64,000 bases of DNA from Aphidius gifuensis (taxonomy: Eukaryota > Arthropoda > Insecta > Hymenoptera > Braconidae), in NCBI RefSeq assembly GCF_014905175.1, contig NC_057790.1, positions 5,890,001-5,954,000 of the forward strand, in the 5' to 3' direction. This document shows, piece after piece, positions 59,673-64,000 of the stretch. A model generated the notes under the pieces. It saw only the letters and a list, made by a program, of their open reading frames with translations. It made no database searches and had not been told where the DNA came from. Position numbers and translations under genes: made by a program. Numbering within the stretch: position 1 is the first letter of the stretch; every line of letters starts with the position of its first letter.

Positions 59673-62600
59673 AGCTTAGCCTTTTCTCGGTTAACCGAGT
59701 ACAATATTTATTGCAAAAATAATAATAAATCATTTTATATAAAAATTGAAAGAAACATAATTAAATACTTAATTATTGACGCAGTTTTAATTAAAACTCA
59801 GGAGAGTATAAATATATTATTATCATTTGCATTTAATGTGAATTTATTTTTATTTTATTTTTTTAAGCAAATGCTTTAGAAAATATTAAATTCTTATTTG
59901 CATTAACGTGATGATAATGATGATTTTAGAAATTTAGAAATAACGACTGCTTTGTGGTAAAAATTTTGTGAATTTGTTTTTTTTTTTTTTTCGTAGAATC
60001 TATAGAGCCGTGATAAGGAACACAGAATGTTTTGTGATATAATACTTAGGCGTTTAATTGTAGTTTCAATGTTAATCAATTATGATAATTGAACTATTAA
60101 AATCATTATTTTAATGCGCTAATTATTAGAATAGTTAACTCAATAATTAATAAAAAAAGAAAAATGAAAAATACAAAAACAACAAAAGTATATATATATA
60201 TTATATAAATATATAAGAGAGCAATTAAAAAATAATAATACATATACGTTAGTTTGCAAAGAATAAATAAAAAATAGAAAAAAAAAAAAAAAAAAATTGT
60301 TCTTAGTGATGTAGTTGAAGCGTAGTCAAGTCGGAAATAAGCCGAATTGACCGTGTAAGAATTTGTTGTATGAGCATCATCGTAATGTCGCATTGCTCAG
60401 TAGTTCACTAGCATATTTTTTTTTTTTTTTTTTAATTGTTTTTTCTCTTAGAATAGAGAATTAGAAAAGAAAAAAAAAAAAAACACTTTTGACAAAGACA
60501 ACACATTATTGACGCATTTATAAGCATTTGCTTTTTAGTAGAAAAAATTATTTTAGAATGAAACACTTGAATGTTTTTGTCACTGCCAGAACCAATTTTT
60601 TTATCATTTATATTTTAATGTTATATAGCTGCATACCGTAATTATCAACATTAATAAATGTTTGAATTAACTGAGCAATATAAAAATGAATTTAATAGAA
60701 AAAAATTAAATAAAAAAAGGAAGAAAATTATTTATGCTGCGTTGGTAATGTGATGTCAAATTCGAGTTCGATAATGTCTTCTTGACATTGTGAAAAAAAA
60801 AAAATAATGTGAATTTTTATTAGATTAAAGAAAAAAAACCATTACACAGAAGTGTAGTAAAAATTTTATATGTATTTCTACTGACGAAACAAAAAAAACA
60901 AAAATGAAAAAAAAAAAAAAATTAATCAGGATTTGTTTAAGAGAAATTTGTACTGTCTTTGTTGTGGACTAGGTGAAAATTATTGTTCAACTTTTAATTT
61001 GATTATGAATACTGGATCGAAGATATATTCTTCCTTTTTTTTATTTCGTTGAGAAAATTTAGATTAATCATTACAAAATTGAACTGACTTTGAGACTGTT
61101 AAATCAGGTCTTGATGTACTATATCACGTGAATATTTGTAACATAATATAAGTCAATCATTAAAAAGAAAAAATTATAATTAACAATTACAAGAAAAAAA
61201 AACATCACAATTTAGAAAAAAAAAAACAAACATTATCATGTACTTTTATTGTTTTATATTTTTAAATTGTCCAAAAAAAAAAGTCTGGAAATTTTAATAA
61301 TTATTTTGTAAAATTATCGTCCAAGCTCAATATGCGTATTATTTTATTATTTAAATTTTATTGTTTTAAAATAAATAAAAAAAGCTATAAATTTTAACTT
61401 CATTTTTCAATTTTATAACTGTGTTTTTTAATTTAATATTTTATATATTGTGAAAATAAAAATTGGACGACAAACCAGCTGTGAAATAAAAAGAAAAATA
61501 TTTACTAATAAAATATGCACAAAATTGGATTAAATAATTGAGCGTAGACTGCCATTATAAATTTGTTGATTAAAAAGAAAAAAAAATTAATAATAATTAT
61601 TAATTTAAAAACAAATATTACAGCCGACCAAATTCATGACATTTTTATATAATTATTTTTCTTTTGCACATGCCTTAGTTACATTGATAATCAGCTTTAT
61701 AATAAAATTTGTCAATCACCAGCTGATTTAAGATGAATTTTTTTTTGCAATGAAATATGTACAGAAGAAATTATTATATGTAACAAAATTATGTTTATAT
61801 TATTGTATTTATTTCTAACTGAATTGATATTAATGAATCATAAAATGACATTAAAAATAATTTTAAAATGAAAAAAACAAACTGAGCTTATTATTAATGT
61901 GAGAGAGTGTGTTGGCTCATTTGATAAATTAATTTCTATTCTATGTGTGTGGTGTATCAAAATCATAATCAACATTGTATATAAAAAATTAATGATTAAT
62001 TTTTTTTTTTTTGTTTGTTTAATTATGCAATAAATTATCAGTTGGACATGACATTGTTGCTGATAAATAATTAAAACCAGTGAATACACACTGCTAAAAC
62101 AAAGGCTGCTAAATGATGTCTCACACTCTCACATATTTATCTGCATTTTTTTTTTTTTTTTTATAAATATTATTAATCATTGATGAACAAAAAAAAAAAC
62201 AGCTGTCATGAAATTATTAATTTTACAATGTAGTCTTATTATTTTTAGTAAATTAGATGATAATTTTAATAATTAACGTGATCATATAATCAATAATTTT
62301 TTTCTTATGTATTTTTAATTTTAAGTCAACAAAAAACATGGCTAAAAAAAAAAGTAAATACAATTGTAATATTGTTTTTTTTTTTTTTTAATTTCAAGTG
62401 ATTAAATTTTATCATTAATTATAATTAAAATCATACTGTAAACAGTAATTTAAAAAAAAAATTATTATTTTTTATTTCTAAAAACAATCATGACAAGAAT
62501 GAATGAAGTTGATAATTAATTAAATGGCAATTTAAAAAAAAAATTAATAATTATGTATATAATTGCCATAAAGTCACAAAATTAATGTGAAAAATTTTAA

Positions 62601-63139
62601 GTTTATTTTCTTTTTGTAAAACAACAATTTAAGAAATGAAAAAATAAATATAAAATACTGTTTAAAACAGTTTTAATAATAAAAAAAAACCAATTGATAT
62701 TATTTAATTTTATTTTCTTTTAATTATAAAGCAGGGAATAATAATCCACCAAAATAATTATAATTTTTTATTATTATTTTTATCAAATTTTTTGTTTTTT
62801 ACAAAGTATATTATTAAATTACTCAGTTCATTAATGAAGAAAAAAAAAAAAACAAATGTAACTGATTATGGAATGAAGCTTATTACTAACACATTGAAAA
62901 ATTATAATTATTGAGTCCTCGTTGAAATATTAATAATCCATTGACGAAATATTATATTAATCATTAAAAAATGACAAATACTTTGAATAATATTAAATGT
63001 ACATGCTTATTGACTTGTAATAATATTTTTTTAAACAATTGACAAGTATTGCCAATTAATGAACGAAATTGACAATGAATTTTTTCTTTTTTTTGTTGAT
63101 GAAATTGAGGTAATTATTAAAAAAATGTAAATATATAAA
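59673..63139. other. DYRK2 3' UTR, intergenic DNA and TMX1 3' UTR
   Basis: AT-rich throughout with A and T runs. 60296-60395 is a little GC-richer (GATGTAGTTGAAGCGTAG) but open frames there are short. No RNA gene, transposon end or conserved protein was recognised. The two flanking genes converge here, so no promoter is required. Confidence 0.5.
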
Positions 63140-63966
63140 TTAGTCAGCTTTACGTGGTTTACGTTTTCTTGCATTTGGACTATTTGCAGCTGATTTTTTA
63201 TCATTATCATCAAGTTTTTCTGAATCACTACCATCTTCATCAACCAAATCATCTTTAACACCTTCAATATAATCTTCATCATCAGATGTTTTATCCTTGT
63301 CATCTTTACCTTTGCGTTTTTTATTACCAGATATTTTAACTGGTTTTGGTGGATATATAAAATCAATTATACAAACAATAACCAAGCCAATAATTGCACC
63401 AAATATTATTGTTGCAATTGCAAATATAAGATAACTTCCCCATGTTGGAAGACCAAATTCTTCCATCAATTTATTATGAATTGCCTTTAGAAAAAAATGA
63501 AAAAAATATATAAATATAATTAGAATAATTATTATTATTAATTTTGTCATTTAATTACCCTTAAAACTTGTGACATTTTGAAAAATTGACTAATTACAGA
63601 CATCTGAATAGATGTAGGACTTTTCCAGCTTGGTATTGGCTCAACTTTTGTCCATGTTTTAGCTCTGACAAATTCTACAAGTGAGTCTTTGTCTCTTGGA
63701 CTTTTGTACTGACGAAATAAACCATCTTTAACACTGAAATAAAATAAATTTTTACATGATTGTTTTAATTATCCTATAATTCATATGTATTTTTTATGAC
63801 TTACTGGTATATTGTAGGAAGTGCAGTGACCATAAATCTACCACTTAATCCAGGTGAATCAGTGACATCAACTTTACCAACATTAATACCAAGATCTTTT
63901 TTTATGTCTCCAAGATAATTCCATGTTGGATTTAAATCTTTACATGCTGGACACCATGGTGCATAA
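63140..63966 (-). CDS. Tmx1: TMX1-like thioredoxin-related transmembrane protein (3' part, cut by window end)
   Basis: ER membrane thiol-disulfide oxidoreductase. Three exons are present, 63805-63966, 63559-63733 and 63140-63484; the N-terminal exon with the signal peptide lies past 64000. The first visible exon has the active site YAPWCPACKDL, the CPAC form typical of TMX1, and then KVDVTDSPGLSGRFMVTALP. Exon 2 completes the thioredoxin fold (VKDGLFRQYKSPRDKD). Exon 3 has EFGLPTWGSY, one membrane helix (IFAIATIIFGAIIGLVIV) and an acidic/basic cytosolic tail rich in Asp, Ser and Lys, ending RKRKPRKAD. Splice phases join cleanly. Confidence 0.92.
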
Positions 63967-64000
63967 CTGAAAATAATTATACATCAATTAAAAAAATGAA

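Overview
The window is nuclear DNA of an insect, very probably a hymenopteran and most likely a parasitoid wasp. It is strongly AT-rich, with short GT-AG introns and many poly-A/poly-T runs. The P450 proteins look like the CYP6/CYP6AS type (CYP3 clan) that is expanded in bees and wasps. The other genes are ordinary animal genes (importin-9, HR78/TR2-4 nuclear receptor, LC3-type ATG8, DYRK2, TMX1, PDZRN3). The order assignment is an inference from protein similarity remembered by eye.

Left half (about 4.7-34.5 kb): a tandem array of eight cytochrome P450 genes, all on the minus strand. Six look intact (4739-6290, 7827-9939, 13273-14937, 19096-20759, 27550-29280, 30122-31754). Two are broken: 22965-25342 has a 689-bp insertion, frameshifts and a lost stop, and 32697-34469 has two in-frame TGA codons. 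Five spacers carry relics of a second, Asn-rich gene. In four of them (10.3, 15.4, 21.2 and 25.7 kb) that relic is fused to a P450 fragment whose two parts come from different P450 types, so the amplified unit was larger than a P450 gene. The spacers also hold mobile DNA: a 2.2-kb foldback element with two nested inverted repeats, a roughly 2.7-kb array of eight palindromic MITE-like units, a probable hAT terminus, and a MITE inside a P450 intron. A short coding-like exon at 4517-4607 on the plus strand may begin an unrelated gene.

Next to the P450s are two tandem MAPEG genes (microsomal glutathione S-transferase 1-like; 34866-35358 and 35839-36382). Phase I and phase II microsomal enzymes are therefore adjacent, which is consistent with, but does not prove, a xenobiotic or eicosanoid role.

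Right half (37.4-64 kb) is single-copy housekeeping and signalling genes: PDZRN3/PDZD4-like scaffold (+, 37469-39987), importin-9 (-, 40198-43500, convergent), HR78 nuclear receptor (-, 46042-48269), LC3-type ATG8 (-, 52779-54130), DYRK2 kinase (+, 57399-59672), and the 3' part of TMX1 (-, 63140-63966, cut by the window end). The gaps between them are AT-rich UTR, promoter and intergenic DNA. I found no rRNA, tRNA or CRISPR.
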